This document shows positions 25,820 to 39,274 of a stretch of DNA of 64,000 nucleotides, piece by piece. Numbering within the stretch: position 1 is the stretch's first letter; each line of letters starts with the position of its first letter. The position numbers and the translations under genes are program-made. Below the pieces are notes generated by a model. The model had not been told where the DNA came from and did not search any database. It was given only the letters and a program-made list of their open reading frames with translations. Source of the DNA: Struthidea cinerea (lineage: Eukaryota > Chordata > Aves > Passeriformes > Corcoracidae); NCBI GenBank assembly GCA_013397865.1, contig VZTI01005055.1, positions 186,001 to 250,000 on the forward strand, read 5' to 3'.

Positions 25820-28800
25820 GAGTGCTGCTGGCTCAAAGATGAAATGGACCCCTGGCAAAAATTCTGAGAGATATACCTGCCCCAGATTAATAGAATAGCT
25901 GTTTTGAAAGGTTGAATCAGAGCTAAAACCTCAGCTGATGTTTTAGGCTTCTGTTCAATACTGCCAAAAAGGGAGACTCCTCATAGTTTAGCTAGAAGGC
26001 TTGGTAAACCATGTGCTCAGCTGACCCTGAGTAAGACTCAGCCATGTCCCTATTTAAGGCTCCATTTCACTCAGTTCCCTGTTCTGACAACACAGGATTG
26101 CTAACAGAGAAGGGGACTTCCTTCTTCCTTGCCCAGCCCACAGAGCATAACTGAGCAGTCTTCCTCTGTGTCTCCCTAGGCTACAGCAGACAGAAAGTCC
26201 CAATGGCTTTGCTTCCTGACTTCCTTATCAAATCACTGGACTGTCCAAATCTTCAGAAGTTTACCAAGATTTGTCACACCCTCCAGGCAACATAGGTGTG
26301 ATGAAGCAGGCAGAATTTTAAAAGCAATAATTTTGAGAGACATCTCAGCTTTGCTCCCATTCATCTGTGGCAGGTTTTTTTATTGATACATGTGTCAGAG
26401 AATCAAATGTGCAACAGAGAAAGCAAACAGCTGTTAAGGACATTTGGAGAAGGGAGGGAGCAGAGACAAGAAAGGATGGCAGAGACAGAAACCAACTTAA
26501 TTGCAGAATGAGCCAAAAAGAATAAAACTTCTATGAAATGAAGAAAATTGCCCACAGCAGAGTGAGGATCACAGGGATCATGCCTCATGAGCAATTGATA
26601 GCAATGGACTGAGAGATAAGACTAAACAAAAAGGAAAGGGTCTGTTGTGGGCAAGAAAAGTTGCAGGTGCTAATTCTCAGCTAATAATTTATGTAAAGTT
26701 TTACATTCCTCATTGAGGGATGAGCAGGATTTTCCTTAACACAGGAATAAGGAAATTAACCCTACAGAATTTTGTATAAGCTTCATCCCTCAGCAGAACT
26801 GAAGCTTTCTTGTGCACTCCTACTCTCATTGTTTTCCAAGTGCTCTACGAGCTGTCATACATTTAAATGCAATATTTTATCCTGTTTCAGTCCAAAAGCA
26901 ACAGATCCCAAGTCCCATAGGAAGGATCTGAGGATGCTGGCAGCAGTGATGTGGCACACACTATTAAAAATTCAGGAAGTTTGGGCAGAGATTAGAAAAA
27001 GGCCTGAAAGATTTCCTCCCTGGAGAGCAGGAGGGGACAGAAAACAGTATAGTTAAAATAAAATTTAGAACTTAATGAAGAATAAATGCATAAAGGAATT
27101 CGAGTTAACAAGAAAGGAAGAGCAGGAAGGAGAAGGATATTAAAATAACCAATCTGCACAAGTACAGCTGAAGTGTCAGTACTTTTCATTTGGTTTCCAA
27201 TCTCTTTATGACAAAGTTTAACTTTGAGCATCTTAAAATATGATAGCGGTGCCAGCCTAGACAACACATCAGCCTGACATCTCTATGTTTGTTTTTATCT
27301 ATATCATGTTTCAGTAACTCAGTCTCTGGGGTACTATTCCTGATTACCTCCAAATTGTTATAATCTGAAAAGGTTATTGAACTGTACCCTGCATGTAACA
27401 GCAGAAGCTATACTTCACTGAGTATTCTGAGGCTTAATGAGTGTTCTTAATGAGCTTTCAAAGATCAAAACAAAGTAACTACCTCATCAGCACTCAGGAA
27501 AAGTGAAATTAAAGTAGGGAATCAGTACGCGAGTGGGTGATTGTTCATATGCATTAATTTCATCTGCCATTTCTCTACATGTTCCTTACAGTTCTATAAT
27601 GAAGCAATTTCAAACCAGACATTTAAGGTTACATCTGCAGCTACATTTTAAAGCTACCAATTTAAAATTCTAAAGAGCCATGTCCATAATTTACAATTTC
27701 AATTAAATATAAAAAATATTTCTAGATACAGCTATTGCTTCTACCATTACACTATGGCAAATTGAATCATCTGCTAGATATACACCAGCTGATCAAAAGA
27801 ATTAGAGTCAATCACTTGAAAATAAAGGAGTAAGAGACCTGTAGGCCTGGCAGTCCAGCTTAGCAATATTATGCTAATTTTGCATAATTTTCTTCTGGAA
27901 AGAAATATTGCTAGTTTTCTTCTGGAATTTTTAAATGTAACAACTGCTATAAAACATCCTGTCTAAAGGTTTTCTTTTTTTTTTTCTGAATCTTTGTATC
28001 AGAGTATATCTATTCTCAATTCCATATTTACTTAGTCACAGTTGATTTTTTCCCTGCATTTCCTGTTGCGTACTTCCACCAAGAGACTCCAATATCAAGA
28101 ATCACCATACTTTTCCAAACTGGATACTGTCATGCCTTAGTGTCCTTGCTTCATTAGAACACACCTCAAATCCTCTGCTGAAGATGGTGAATTTCACTAC
28201 AAAACCCTCCTACCAATTATAAATTACCTCCACACTTTTCTCTTGGGCATGTAGCTAAGCCTTTTTCCTGCTTTGGAATCAGGCTTAACAGCCATTGTTG
28301 TCTTTACTTCTGCACTTGATCAAAATGCTGTAAGACTGCTGACAACCTTGTTTCTAAACTTCTGCCTGTGTTTGCTGCTGTACAGAAAATTTCTCGGTTG
28401 TCCATGTGGCCTGTGGTTGTTCCCAAGACACAGATGCTTGGCTGCTTTGTACAGAGGATGGCCCACCTGGGGTCCTTGTAAGTCTTAGTCCAAACTGGAT
28501 GAAACTGTTGGCAACACATCACACAACTGTATCAAAATCTGAAGCTGAAGGAAAAAAAAATTTACTGTCATCACTGAAACAACCAGGAGTGAAAACTGAA
28601 GGAGAATGTAGGGAGAGATGAAAACAGGTTCCATCCAGCAGCCTACGAAGTATGAGCTACTACTGGGGCGTTTCTCTAGGTACTAACTAAACTAGTTAAA
28701 ATTTTTTCAAAGAGATATTTCATCAAGAAAGAATGACTGTGTAGAATTTTATTCATTTCAAAGTAAGTCTGCTTCAGAAAGGCATTTGCAGGGCTAAAAT

Positions 28801-31800
28801 ACGTTTTGATATAGCTGAAGAATTGCTTTGACCTTTTTGGAAAAGGAACATTTTTATCTGCCATTCAATGCAACTCATATTTTTATGGTTTTAGAGAATG
28901 CACAATTATCATTAAAACAGAAACAAAACATCGCATGTCACCTGAAAGGAGTTTCCAGTTTGTTTCGCTGAAAACACTGAAACATGTTGTTTTCATTAGA
29001 TTCTGTGACAGACATGACCTTTTTCTAACTGTGGATTTGCAGGTATAAACCAAGATCCCATATAGTTCAAGTCTTTATTGTGCCAAAATACACCAGTGAG
29101 GGAAGCTGCAAATATTGTGCCCAACACCAGTACTCCAAGCATTCAGTATCCCCCCTTGCTTTCCAGAGGATGGAAAAAGAAATGGACATCTAATGCTGCT
29201 TTATCAAGCCATGGCATATATTAGAAGGAGGATCCTAAATACTTGCTACTCACTTGCATTCATTGCCAAAGCCACATAGGGTTGGCCACAGATCAGACTG
29301 AAGACAGTAAAGTATCTCTGTCTCAGAATACATGAAACAACTATAGTTCACGTGAATGGCTGAAGCAAAATGCCATACCATTTGCTTACTCATATACAAG
29401 ACTATTGTTTTACTTTGTCTTACATTTCTCTTACAGGACCTCACTTTTGCGACATTTAAGGTTTCTGGAAAATAGTGGTTAACTTGAAGTTAACTTCTTC
29501 AGTAGTAAAACATGCAAAAAGCATGGGAATATGTGAACTGAGTCTGTGAAAAAGTATGATTTAGTGTAACAATTCACAGTAATTTCTATGTAAAAAACAA
29601 AATTTCTTTTGTTTTCAAGACTTTGTTTTGCCAGAAACATTCCTGGAATTTAAGAGACAAGGATGCTAGCCTATGCATACCTATTCCAAATAAGGAAATT
29701 TAGTGAAAGACAGAGAAAGACTTTTAGTGCACAAAGAGCCTTGACCTAAAATAAAATGTAAATTAAATCTTGGTGAAATCCATTCTTCCATATTTTTCTG
29801 GTAGAAAGAAAAGAGGCAGGGTCAAAGGAATGGAAAATTCCTAAACATAAAATATAGTATCCAGCTAACAAAAGTATCTTTTAAAGGCAAAAACTCTAAG
29901 AAAATCAGGAAGCTATAGAGGCACATGATTCTTGGTAAGCAGGTGCTTTAATTCCCAGCAAAGCCAAAAGGAAGACAGTACCCAAGAAGGAGCCAAAGCA
30001 ATAAGGAAAAAAGCTACCAGGAAAAACCTTGGTGGAAAAAAAAGAGAACTTGCAAAAAAGCCCATGGAGCCAAATCCCCAGGAACACTTGAACATTCAGA
30101 GGTAGCCAAGACCAGCAATGGCCGGGAAATGATTCTTTGTACTACTCAGATCCTGCAGCCAAACTGAACTTGTGTACACTCTTACAAAGCAATACTCCAA
30201 GCAGCCTTAATAATAATTGTGGTGATTCTAGCAGCAGAAAACAGAGCCATGCTGGATTCTATACCTACACAAGCTACTGCCCATGCCCCTTGTACTTCCT
30301 GAAGAAAAGGGCATTTGCTTTAGAAATACACCAGGATAAAATATTGCTACTTGCTTCCTTTAATCTGTTCTCAAAAGGAGAAAAAGAATACTAATGCAGA
30401 GTGGGAGAGATGGGAAAAAAGGCATAAGTGTTTAAATCAGTAGAAGGTTTGGGAGATGTTTAATATTTACGGCCAAGCAGATTGCAGTATCTCAATACTT
30501 ATTGCTTATGGACTCTCGTAAACACTCCTGGTTTGATTACACAGCCTTTGTTTCTGAATGTTTTTTCAGCTCCTGTGCAGCTAGATGATCGCTTTTCTTC
30601 CTACATAAGATTGGAAGAATGATGGGCATCTGAACACAGCGAGGCAGTACAAGACACTCGTATCATATCCGTATGATAGAGGCCGTGCCAGCAGCTTTGA
30701 CAACAGGTAGCTGCTGCACAGGCTTGCAGAGCCTAAGCTAGTAAAATTCACCTGACTCTTGCCAATGGGGACATGTTAATGTGCTCCAGTGTTTCAGAGG
30801 TTCTCAAAGGGGTCAAGGTCCTCTCCTGCTAGACTGAAACACATGGAGCACATTCCTCTAATGGAACACACTAAGCACATGATTAAACTTTGGAGAACTG
30901 CAGCTTGCTTTCCATGTCCATCATGGGTCTGCTCTCATCACAGACAACAAAGGAAACTGCTCTTCTTGTCTGTTCTGAAGTAAGGTGTCAGCTGATGTTT
31001 TTACCAAGAAAAGAAATAAACAGTGAAAACCAATCCTTAGAAGAGAGGACTGCAGGTCAGGATGATACTGAACACTAAAGTGTGGGAATATAGCGATGGG
31101 AATGCTGTACTCCCAGATCTGCACAGTGAGGGGGAAGGAAGAAGCTGAACAGCTGCTTTGCTTTAAGACATATATTTATCTAGTTTGTCAAACTTTGCAG
31201 CTCCTTACTACCCAGTAGACCTTGTGGGGGTGGATGGAAGAATGTCATGACCAGCTTCACGAAATCCATAACCTTTCTGAGAGACAGACTATAATGTTCT
31301 GAGAAATGGTCAGCATCTCTGTCTGAACTCTGACTAACGGGACTAAAGCTAATATCAGCTCATGCAAAGGGGTCAAACAATATAGATCCAGGCAAAATTT
31401 ACCCAACAACTGGTGGAACAAAAATCTCAGAAAGTGTCTGTAACAAAACCAAACTGCAATTCTGCATTAAGAAGGACAGAAAAAGCCTTTTTTTCAGTCC
31501 CTTCAGAAAACCAGATTCAATATCTGCAGCTTTCACTGCAGAACTCTGCACTAAGCCATTCCAGGCCAAGAGAACCCTGGACCTGAAAGCCAGAAACCCC
31601 CCCAAAACTACAACCACATTGAAGCAGGAGCTTTCATTATTGCATTCCTATAAATCTAAGGAATGCCATTTCACATATATCAGTCCAAATTAAAACAGAA
31701 ACTTGTTTTTATCCACCAAGATTGGGTGGTGTTATACCAATAACGAAGGTGTTCACAATGATAGTTTTTAGTGTGACTGCTAAACATTAGCTCCTGAAAA

Positions 31801-32481
31801 GACACTGTTTAAATTAAAAAAAAAAAAAAAGGTGTTTATGCAAGCTCTTAAATGGGCAGTGTGAGAGACCATAATTTAAAATGATGCTTCGATGTCTTTT
31901 TGTGCACACGTTAGCATGGTTTGTGCTTCTTTAAAATGAGCTAACATGTTTACCTTTACAAATCTTGTTCCAACTAAGCAACTTTCTTGGGCACTTCCTT
32001 TTACATACGCTTCTAAATAAAGCAGTCTTCTGCCCTGCATCTCCCTTGATTCTTATCAGATGCCTGAAAATGCCATATACAGTCTGCACTGGACTTTCCA
32101 GGCAGTAAAGTACTAAATCCCTAATCATGACCTGTTTTAAATCATTAAGTTCCAAACTAGTCCTAGGAAAAGTAGAAAAAGTAAATAAACATCTTTATAA
32201 TATCAGACTCGCAAAACAGCTAAAATCTGTTTCTGGCCCATTTTACAGTGAATAAAGGACTCTACTGACACAAGCAATAATGGCATGAGAGAATAAACTT
32301 GTTAGTATCTAAGATTAGAAATGCAGGTTTCTTATTTTCTACATTTCTACATTGCAACAAAAATTTGTATTTGTTCTTATTTCTTTCATTTAAACACTGT
32401 GGTCCCCCTGTGAGCATCAAGTTTGTGTCAGAAATTCATCTCTACCACCAAATTTCAACATGGTCAATCACCTTTACTCAC

Positions 32482-32519
32482 CTTAACCATGTGTCTCCCA
32501 TAGAGCAGTAGGGAACCTT
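32482..32519 (-). other. Exon-like 38-nt segment, weak
   Basis: On the minus strand a segment preceded by GTATTGCACCCAG and followed by GTGAGTAAAG, a near-consensus donor, reads KVPYCSMGDTWLR in one frame. The acceptor pyrimidine tract is modest. No family is recognised, and chance is a serious alternative. Confidence 0.13.
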
Positions 32520-35500
32520 CTGGGTGCAATACCAATTGCATGCCCAACTACACCTGGGACAAATTGAGGACCTCCACTCTTGGTATGGAGGACAGGGGAG
32601 AAATCAGTCTGAGCTCTAAAGCCATATGGTGTGCTTGCTTATTTTCCCAAGTACTGGCCTCAGATGCCAATACAAAAATACAAAGGGGCTCAAAAACTTT
32701 CACTAGAAAACCACAAAAAGCCTGACATATACAATCAGTGATTATTATATAAATCAAAGGTATTTTTTTGTTAACTTCAGCAAATAATTTAACCATAATG
32801 TACCTCAGTTTGTCTTGTTAACTTAAGACTAATAAAATATGTACAAGGACAGGACATGTAAAGAAGATTAATTGCTTTCAAGTCATAAAGCAACCTTAAA
32901 TGAAGCCAAATAAGTGAACAATCTTATTTTTGTTGAGTATGTCATTTATTGTAGAACTCTTCCATTCAAAAAGATACATTTTTTCTTTAATTAAATTTTT
33001 ACTCTTAATAGTGGTTTAATTTTTAATTTTCTACTGAAATATAAGGTTATGTTTTATTGGCTGGAAGATATGTTCTACCAACTTATGAGATTTGTCATAC
33101 TTGGTCATAAACAGCCTGAGCATATTCTCTGAAAAATACCAATTTTAAGTTGCTTTAAGGAAAAACAGAAGATTAAATGTAATTGTGCCAGCCACCTGTT
33201 ATAAATCATTTTGTTATTGGTATTTGCCCTCCATTTTAATACACAGTAATGAGTGCAACGGGTAGCACATGAAAGTAAATAAATATTTTTCAAATTTTCT
33301 CTGCAGAATGCCAAGTTTACTTGAACTGTTCTTATTCATGTCTGATGCAATGCTAGCTAAGCCAGACACACTTGAAGATGCATTATTAATAAATTTCAGG
33401 GATCTTCCTATGAAAGATGCATAACAAAAACTTTGAGCTGTCAGGAAGATAAAGATCTTCAATTTAAGGGCACTTTTCCTATTGAGCTTCTTGTGTGTCT
33501 TTTCCCAACATACCTAATGACTGTCATAATAAAAACACTTTTTAAATTTAGCTAGACACTTAATTGTGTAAACACACAACTAATAAGTTTTTCAAAGGAA
33601 ACAGGAGCATAAATTCCCTTTGTAGTTTTAATCTTCAGATACCTTGAAGTGTACAAAAGACGGCCTAAAATTTTCTTGTGTGGGTCTCCATGTTTAGACA
33701 CTTGAAATCATCCTTCAGTACTTAGCTAAAGCCAAGTTTAGGAAACTTGCCCCATTAAGAAAATAAATCAGCATGAAACATTAGTGTACTTGGGCAGCTT
33801 TATATATCAGGCTCTCTTGTTTAACCCTAAATGGCACCATCTTGGCAGGCATGCTCACTCATAATAAAATTTCCTGGATGAAGCGTAGCTAAACAAAGAA
33901 ATGCAAAGTCAGGGAACACAGACTGTACACAGTAAGTTGCTAGTTCTCACTACTCAAACCTTCTTATTCTCATTTTTGGTCAACAAAATCCACAGCTATG
34001 TTTTAGTAGAAATGTCACCCTCTCTTTAAAAGTGTTGAAACTGGCAACTGAATCATCTCTACTAGCTTATAGTCATATTTGATTTCTACCTTTCAATTAA
34101 TTTGAGACTATTTTTGTTTCATTCCCTGCTTCCTTTAATTTTCTCATACTGGAAGTCAAAAAAAGGAAAAAAAAAAAAGGTTGTTTTTATTTTAGGGTCA
34201 TAGTTAAAGGAGTTACTGCCTCTCAGCTTCATTACACTTATGCATGCTGCTTGAAGTCTGAATTGCATTTGCAGGATGCTGTCTGCGTCTTGGAAAGGGT
34301 TACGCAGTTTCTTACTTACTGACTCTTTGTTTTCTGAGTTTTCTCCATGCAATGAACTACTGCTCACAGGCTAAAAATCCCTTGATTTCTTTACACCGTA
34401 TCTTTCATCTTCTCATATATTTCTCAAATACTCTCACTCAGTTCTAATGTACTGGATGTACATTGTTATTTGCAAGATTTATTTGGGCCATTACTGACAC
34501 ATCCTCATGGATGTCTCTGCAGCACTACCTTGATTTCTCACTTTTGGCTGTTTACCACAATTACTTGTACACAGCCTTTAGGGACAGCATCAGAAGAAGC
34601 CCCACACATGTTATATCTATAACATGCTTACAGTATACATTGAACTTACAGTCCTGTATGTGTGTGTACTCACACTATCCCACTCTCTTCTCAGAAAGAG
34701 CCTATTGCTCACCTTCCTGGTCTTACTGTCATTTTCACTGCATTATACAGATGCCCAAAACCCCCATTCAGTTCTCAGTCAACAGAAGAGTCACCTCGTA
34801 ATCCACATTTCCAACCGAAATATATTTGTTTCATTTTCCATATTGTAGCATTAGCTCTTCACCCACTGGTAACATATCATGTACTTTGTCTAGCTTTCAC
34901 CCCTCTCTTCAGGCTGTCATACAGCAGCTGCCTTCAAGGCCAGGCTGCAGGATGAAATTAGGAAAATTACCAAAGAAGTATTTCAGACATGCTGTTTCTG
35001 ACAACATATTGACAAAATGTAAGTCTAAGTACCTAGGCAGTTCTTGTAAAGATGGGGAAAGTAAGAATGATTCTATCAAACAAATTCTTTGAGTGTTTTT
35101 CCTTATCAGCGCATTTTAAGTAGAAGGCAGTAGCAACAAAAAAATAATTAATCCTGAGAGCACTTGAGTGACTTTGGAAGCTACTTCATAAGAAGTGAGG
35201 TGATCATGCATAGATGAATAAATGCGTAGAATTCCCAGAGTACCACAGTGCATGGCTTCAGCAGATGACACCATTCAATCTCATTTAATGCATTTATCAG
35301 GGCCAGCGAGACTTGGAACCATCTCTTTGCCCGGCAGCAAAACCTACATTTGACAATTTTGAGAACAAACTCTCGAAAGAGCTATTCCCCACTCCCTCTG
35401 AGCCCTGAGTTTAGCTCATTTAAATGCTATGAAGTTTTCTTACAAAAACTTAGTCTCATTTTTATTGTAGTGATTAGCACCAAGTAATCTGAAAAACAGG

Positions 35501-36489
35501 AATATTCTTCTCTAAAAATTTTCTCCCAAGTCAACAGTTCCTTCATTTCTCAGAAATATCCCACTAATAGAAAAAGAGCAAATATGCTCTTCTTTCTCTC
35601 TGGCATATGTTTTACCCAAAGCATCAACCATAGGTAGTGAGAGGGAGTCTTATCTGGACCCTGGAGAGAAGGAGAAAATTCTGACTCATATGCTTTATTG
35701 AAACCAACAAGAAAAAAATGGCAAAAACATCCAATAAAATACAGCCAGGATCAACACTGTCACCTATACCAAAAAAATATTTAAGATACATTTATATATA
35801 TATTTTTAAAATATAATACTTGGAATCAATTCACAAGAACCCTCTGTATATAAACTTAAAATTAATTTCTGCCTTGATGGAATCTGCCATCCAAAGGCAA
35901 ACAATTCCATAATTTTCAGTTCTGCTAGATCCTGGTTTCATTTCTAGAGATGCTTTTTTTGCTAAATAAATACCAGCTAATTTCACACTTCAAGAGGACT
36001 CACAGGAAGCTGTAAGAGTTGCGCTGGGGCACAATATTACACAGCTCTTTATTGCTTCCTGTAGGTTGTGACCCCTCAAAGAATTTAATAAAAATAGTTT
36101 GAGACCTACTGCTGGCACAGGTCAAAGAAACATACTTCCCTGAATATTTAAAGGTGAGGGCTAGAAGGGTTTATGAAAGAAGAGGAAGAACTAATGATTC
36201 AAATTATAATCACAGCCTGAAACATTACTGCTTCTTAATAGTGTTATCCCAGTCACACCATTCAGCAAATTTACTTCATTATTCCAATCTTATCAAATAT
36301 CTTATTAGCTCATGGGGCCTAATTTGATTTTCTTTACTATTTCAGTTATTTGAGATTTGACAAAAACTTCAAATATCTTTGAAAGGACAATTTGAAAACA
36401 TTTGACAAAAAAATGCAAGGAAATATTCAAGAGACTCCACCAGAGAGTCAATAAGATGGACTGGTTGAGCCCCAGGGAATGGACTACCC

Positions 36490-36768
36490 ACATAGGAGGA
36501 AAAGCTGATGGAATGACGAGACAGTTTTACCTAGTGACAAGAGAATGGGCAAGGGGTACAAATTGAAATACAGATGGCTGCCTCTGAATGTTAGGCGGGT
36601 GAGAGAGCACAGGCACAGGTTGCCCAGAGAAACTGTGGAGTTTCCTTCCTTGGACATACTTGGAAAGGCTCTGTTCATGGCCCTGGGTAAGTGGCTCTAG
36701 GAGGCCCTGCCTGAGCAGGTGGTTGCACAAGGTGACCTCCAGAGAACCCTTCCAGTCTCAATCATTCT
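36490..36768 (+). mobile_element. CR1 LINE 3' tail
   Basis: The sequence follows the CR1 C-terminal and 3' region. Remnants correspond to TRQFYLVTREWARGT, then LPRETVEFPSLDILGKALF, then the untranslated tail GGTGACCTCCAGAGAACCCT with a degraded terminus TCAATCATTCTCTGG at about 36757-36771. It is 5'-truncated, and its left border is uncertain because matching words may begin near 36415. The copy is inactive. Confidence 0.85.
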
Positions 36769-37600
36769 CTGGGGCTTTCCCAGTGCACATCATAGGTGAG
36801 TCCTCCTCCCATGACAGCCCTCAGAGAAGCTGAGTCAAGGGTCTTCTTTGCACCAAGAAAGTCAGCAGGATTCCCCACCTGCATGGTCCCACTGCCCCAC
36901 ACCAGGCCCTTGTCTCACAGTCACTGGCCTCTCACCATGGAATCTGGCCTGAGGCTAAACCATCTCCACTCGGCCACAAAAAGAGGACAAGGTCCTCTGA
37001 ATCAGGGTCTTTCCAGCTTTGCAGTATCTGCTGTCCTCTCCTGAACCCTGTGACATCTCTGGGAATTGTCTGTGATGGCACTGCCCTCTCTGCTCTTACT
37101 GTGGCTTTTAGTCCAGAGCCCCTGTGGGCACACACGAGGCAAGGATGTTGTCCGACACTAGGAGTGCTGCATTTGGGGAGAACATTGGCTTGGCAGGGCT
37201 GTGGTTCCTCACAGTGGCTGTCCCAGAACTGTGGGCAGCAGTGGCACCTCTGGCCTATTCTTGTGCCTTCCCTAACCCCTGATGCAGGTACTCTGTGCTA
37301 TCCCAAGTCATGCTGGCTGTCCGGGGGAGTGGCATGATAGAGGCAGTGAAGACAGCCCTCAGGGCTGGTTGATGACTTTTCAACCTTCAAGGACAGCCTT
37401 GGGAGACCCTAACCTCCCATCTCCTACTGCCCTCATGGGCTTTCTTTGCTTTTTTGCTTCTAGAGCCAGAAAAGATCAAGCAGGCACTTTGTGTCTTTTG
37501 GCAGAGCATCGTGGGGGTGCCGAGGAGTCTCACGGGTGGAGGAGCTCTGTTGCCACACCCAACACGAGCCAGGGGTAGCAGGCACACTTCATTACAGAAG
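36769..37600. other. GC-rich block of unknown nature
   Basis: About 830 bp clearly richer in G+C than its surroundings begins immediately after the CR1 tail and ends abruptly near 37600. Both strands carry several 60-100-codon open frames, none with motifs I recognise. A strong donor-like site (TAG|GTGAGTCC, 36796) and an acceptor-like site (TTTGCTTCTAG, about 37452-37462) lie on the plus strand. I see no clear TATA/AATAAA LTR layout. It could be an unrecognised retroviral internal piece, an old retrocopy or a diverged repeat. Confidence 0.35.
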
Positions 37601-38661
37601 CACAGATGGCCCAGAGAGATTGTGAATACTATTCTACTGAGGGGAACATCAGCCCAAATACATCAAAGCATGAAAACAATCCTACCTATTATTGTGACAG
37701 CAATACCGCAAGCACTCTGAGACACTTTGGCAGTGAGAGAAGTGGCCTAACATAAAAGAAAAAATCCTGCAAAACTTTCTGGCAAAACACAGCTGGTGTT
37801 TTACAGACAGTGCCAAATATTTATGGATTAACTCATAAACTTTAAAAGAGACTACCTGATGATATGACGCATCCTTGAAGGACATTGATTTCCTCCCAAC
37901 AATTGAGTTCTTTTCATGAGAAAGACATCTGGAAAGATCATGGTGCTCAGTCTTTTGTTTGATTTTCGATTTTACTCTATAGAAGATTCCAATTGCCTGT
38001 AACTTTTAATGGAAACACATAAAGAATACTCTATTTACATTACCTGCTACTGTACAGGAGATTTATCCCATGCATTTCTACCTCTAGATCCCGATTCCAT
38101 TGCATTGACAAAGAGTTAGACAAAGGGCACATTGAGATTAACCTGAAATTTAGAAATGCCAACACGTGTGCAATACACAAACATTAAATAAAGGAAGAAG
38201 AACGCAAGTAAAGAACAAACTAGGATAGGCAGTGCTTACCCTCCACCATAGGTAAATATCCACGTATTTACTGCTCCCTTCATCTCAATTTGCCAAGGTG
38301 TATTTTTGCTATAGAAATACATACGAAGACCTGAAGGGCTTTTACCTTTTTGTCAACAAATAACAAGTCTGCTCCTTCCACAAGTACATGCCTTAATGAA
38401 AATAACCTTTAATCTACAAACTGTTTGGGGACAAACTTGGATACAGGTTCTTTTTCTTTCCTGTTTGCCCTAGTTTTTGCTGCCTTAGTCAAGATTCCCT
38501 GTTATTTGTTGTTGATCACCTTGATTATTTTGTAGACATAATGCTGTGTTTGTGATAACTGGGTGAGCCTCGAGGCAATTCTCTTATTTCAAATTTTCTT
38601 TAAAAAGAATTTTCAAACTTTCCTGTTTCCATAGCCTGAGAGCTTTTTGTGTTCCTGATGT
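37601..38661. other. AT-rich DNA with one candidate exon
   Basis: No transposon recognised. The only item of note is the minus-strand exon-like segment at 38240-38308. Confidence 0.5.
38240..38308 (-). other. Candidate protein-coding exon (69 nt)
   Basis: Read on the minus strand, a pyrimidine-rich stretch ending GTATTTCTATAG is followed by 69 nt and then the donor GTAAGCAC. The exon enters and leaves in the same phase (one base, 22 codons, two bases), so it could be skipped or retained without a frameshift. The 22 codons run from KNTPWQIE through MKGAVN to TWIFTYGG, with three aromatic or Trp-containing patches and a retained CpG, which looks more protein-like than most chance frames here. 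The open frame extends upstream through SGLRMYFYS to a stop near 38350, so an earlier acceptor (CCCTTCAG) is possible. I do not recognise the protein. No linked exon was proven. Confidence 0.25.
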
Positions 38662-38666
38662 GAAAG

Positions 38667-38974
38667 TGATGCCTTGAAGTGGCTACCTGAAAACAGAGGC
38701 TAGACAAGATTAAGAGAATAAAAGTAGGTATTTATTTGAAGGGCCTTCAAAGATACACCCTGGACAGTCAAAAGCCTCCGAGGGGCATCCACCGAAGATG
38801 GACCCTGGGTCATGGGTTCTTCACACTTTTATAAGTTTTGTCCATTCACATATCAGAGTTAATTCTCCAATTATAATTTTGCTTAATGGTGTAATTACCC
38901 CAAGTTTGGCTCTCCTCTCAAAGGCTTTAGTTTACATATTTTGGGCCCTGGGACAACAAGGTGTCCTTAAAGTA
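38667..38974 (-). mobile_element. LTR of an endogenous retrovirus (solo)
   Basis: On the minus strand the block contains a TATA-type box (CTTATAAAAG, 38825-38834) and, about 90 bp later, AATAAA (38731-38736) followed by a pyrimidine-rich TACTTTTATTCTC tail. This layout and wording are familiar from avian LTRs. Its left border begins TGATGCC, which gives an LTR end in CA. The right border is less sure. Near-identical 5-mers gaaag (38662-38666) and gaaac (38975-38979) are compatible with a target duplication around a 308-bp element. No internal retroviral sequence adjoins. Confidence 0.65.
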
Positions 38975-39274
38975 GAAACCTAGAGAGGGTTTGTTATGTC
39001 TAACCAGCATGACAGAACAGTAGTTCACATGAATCTTCAGAGTAACACACTAGGCAGTACAGGTTTTGAAAAATATGAAAGTTAAAACCTAAGACATCAA
39101 AAGAAGGGCATATTTTTTAGAGAAAAATCATCTGAAAGAAGTTATTTTCCCAACAAAGAAAATCTGGTCTAGGCAAGCAGAATATGACAGGCACTTTCAC
39201 ATGCTGAACTTAATTTGGAAAAATATCTTGATAATAAAAAAAATAGCAAAAGAAACTAAAGTACTCAGAAATGT

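Larger units (their letters stand above)
24941..36489. other. AT-rich stretch, no confirmed gene or transposon
   Basis: More than 11 kb without a recognised element. It holds a 22-bp tandem duplication (25779-25819), a small tandem/inverted repeat cluster (27865-27927), an A homopolymer near 31818-31833, a short perfect hairpin at 30661-30678, and an exon-like minus-strand segment at 32482-32519. The remainder shows only short chance open frames. Confidence 0.5.
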
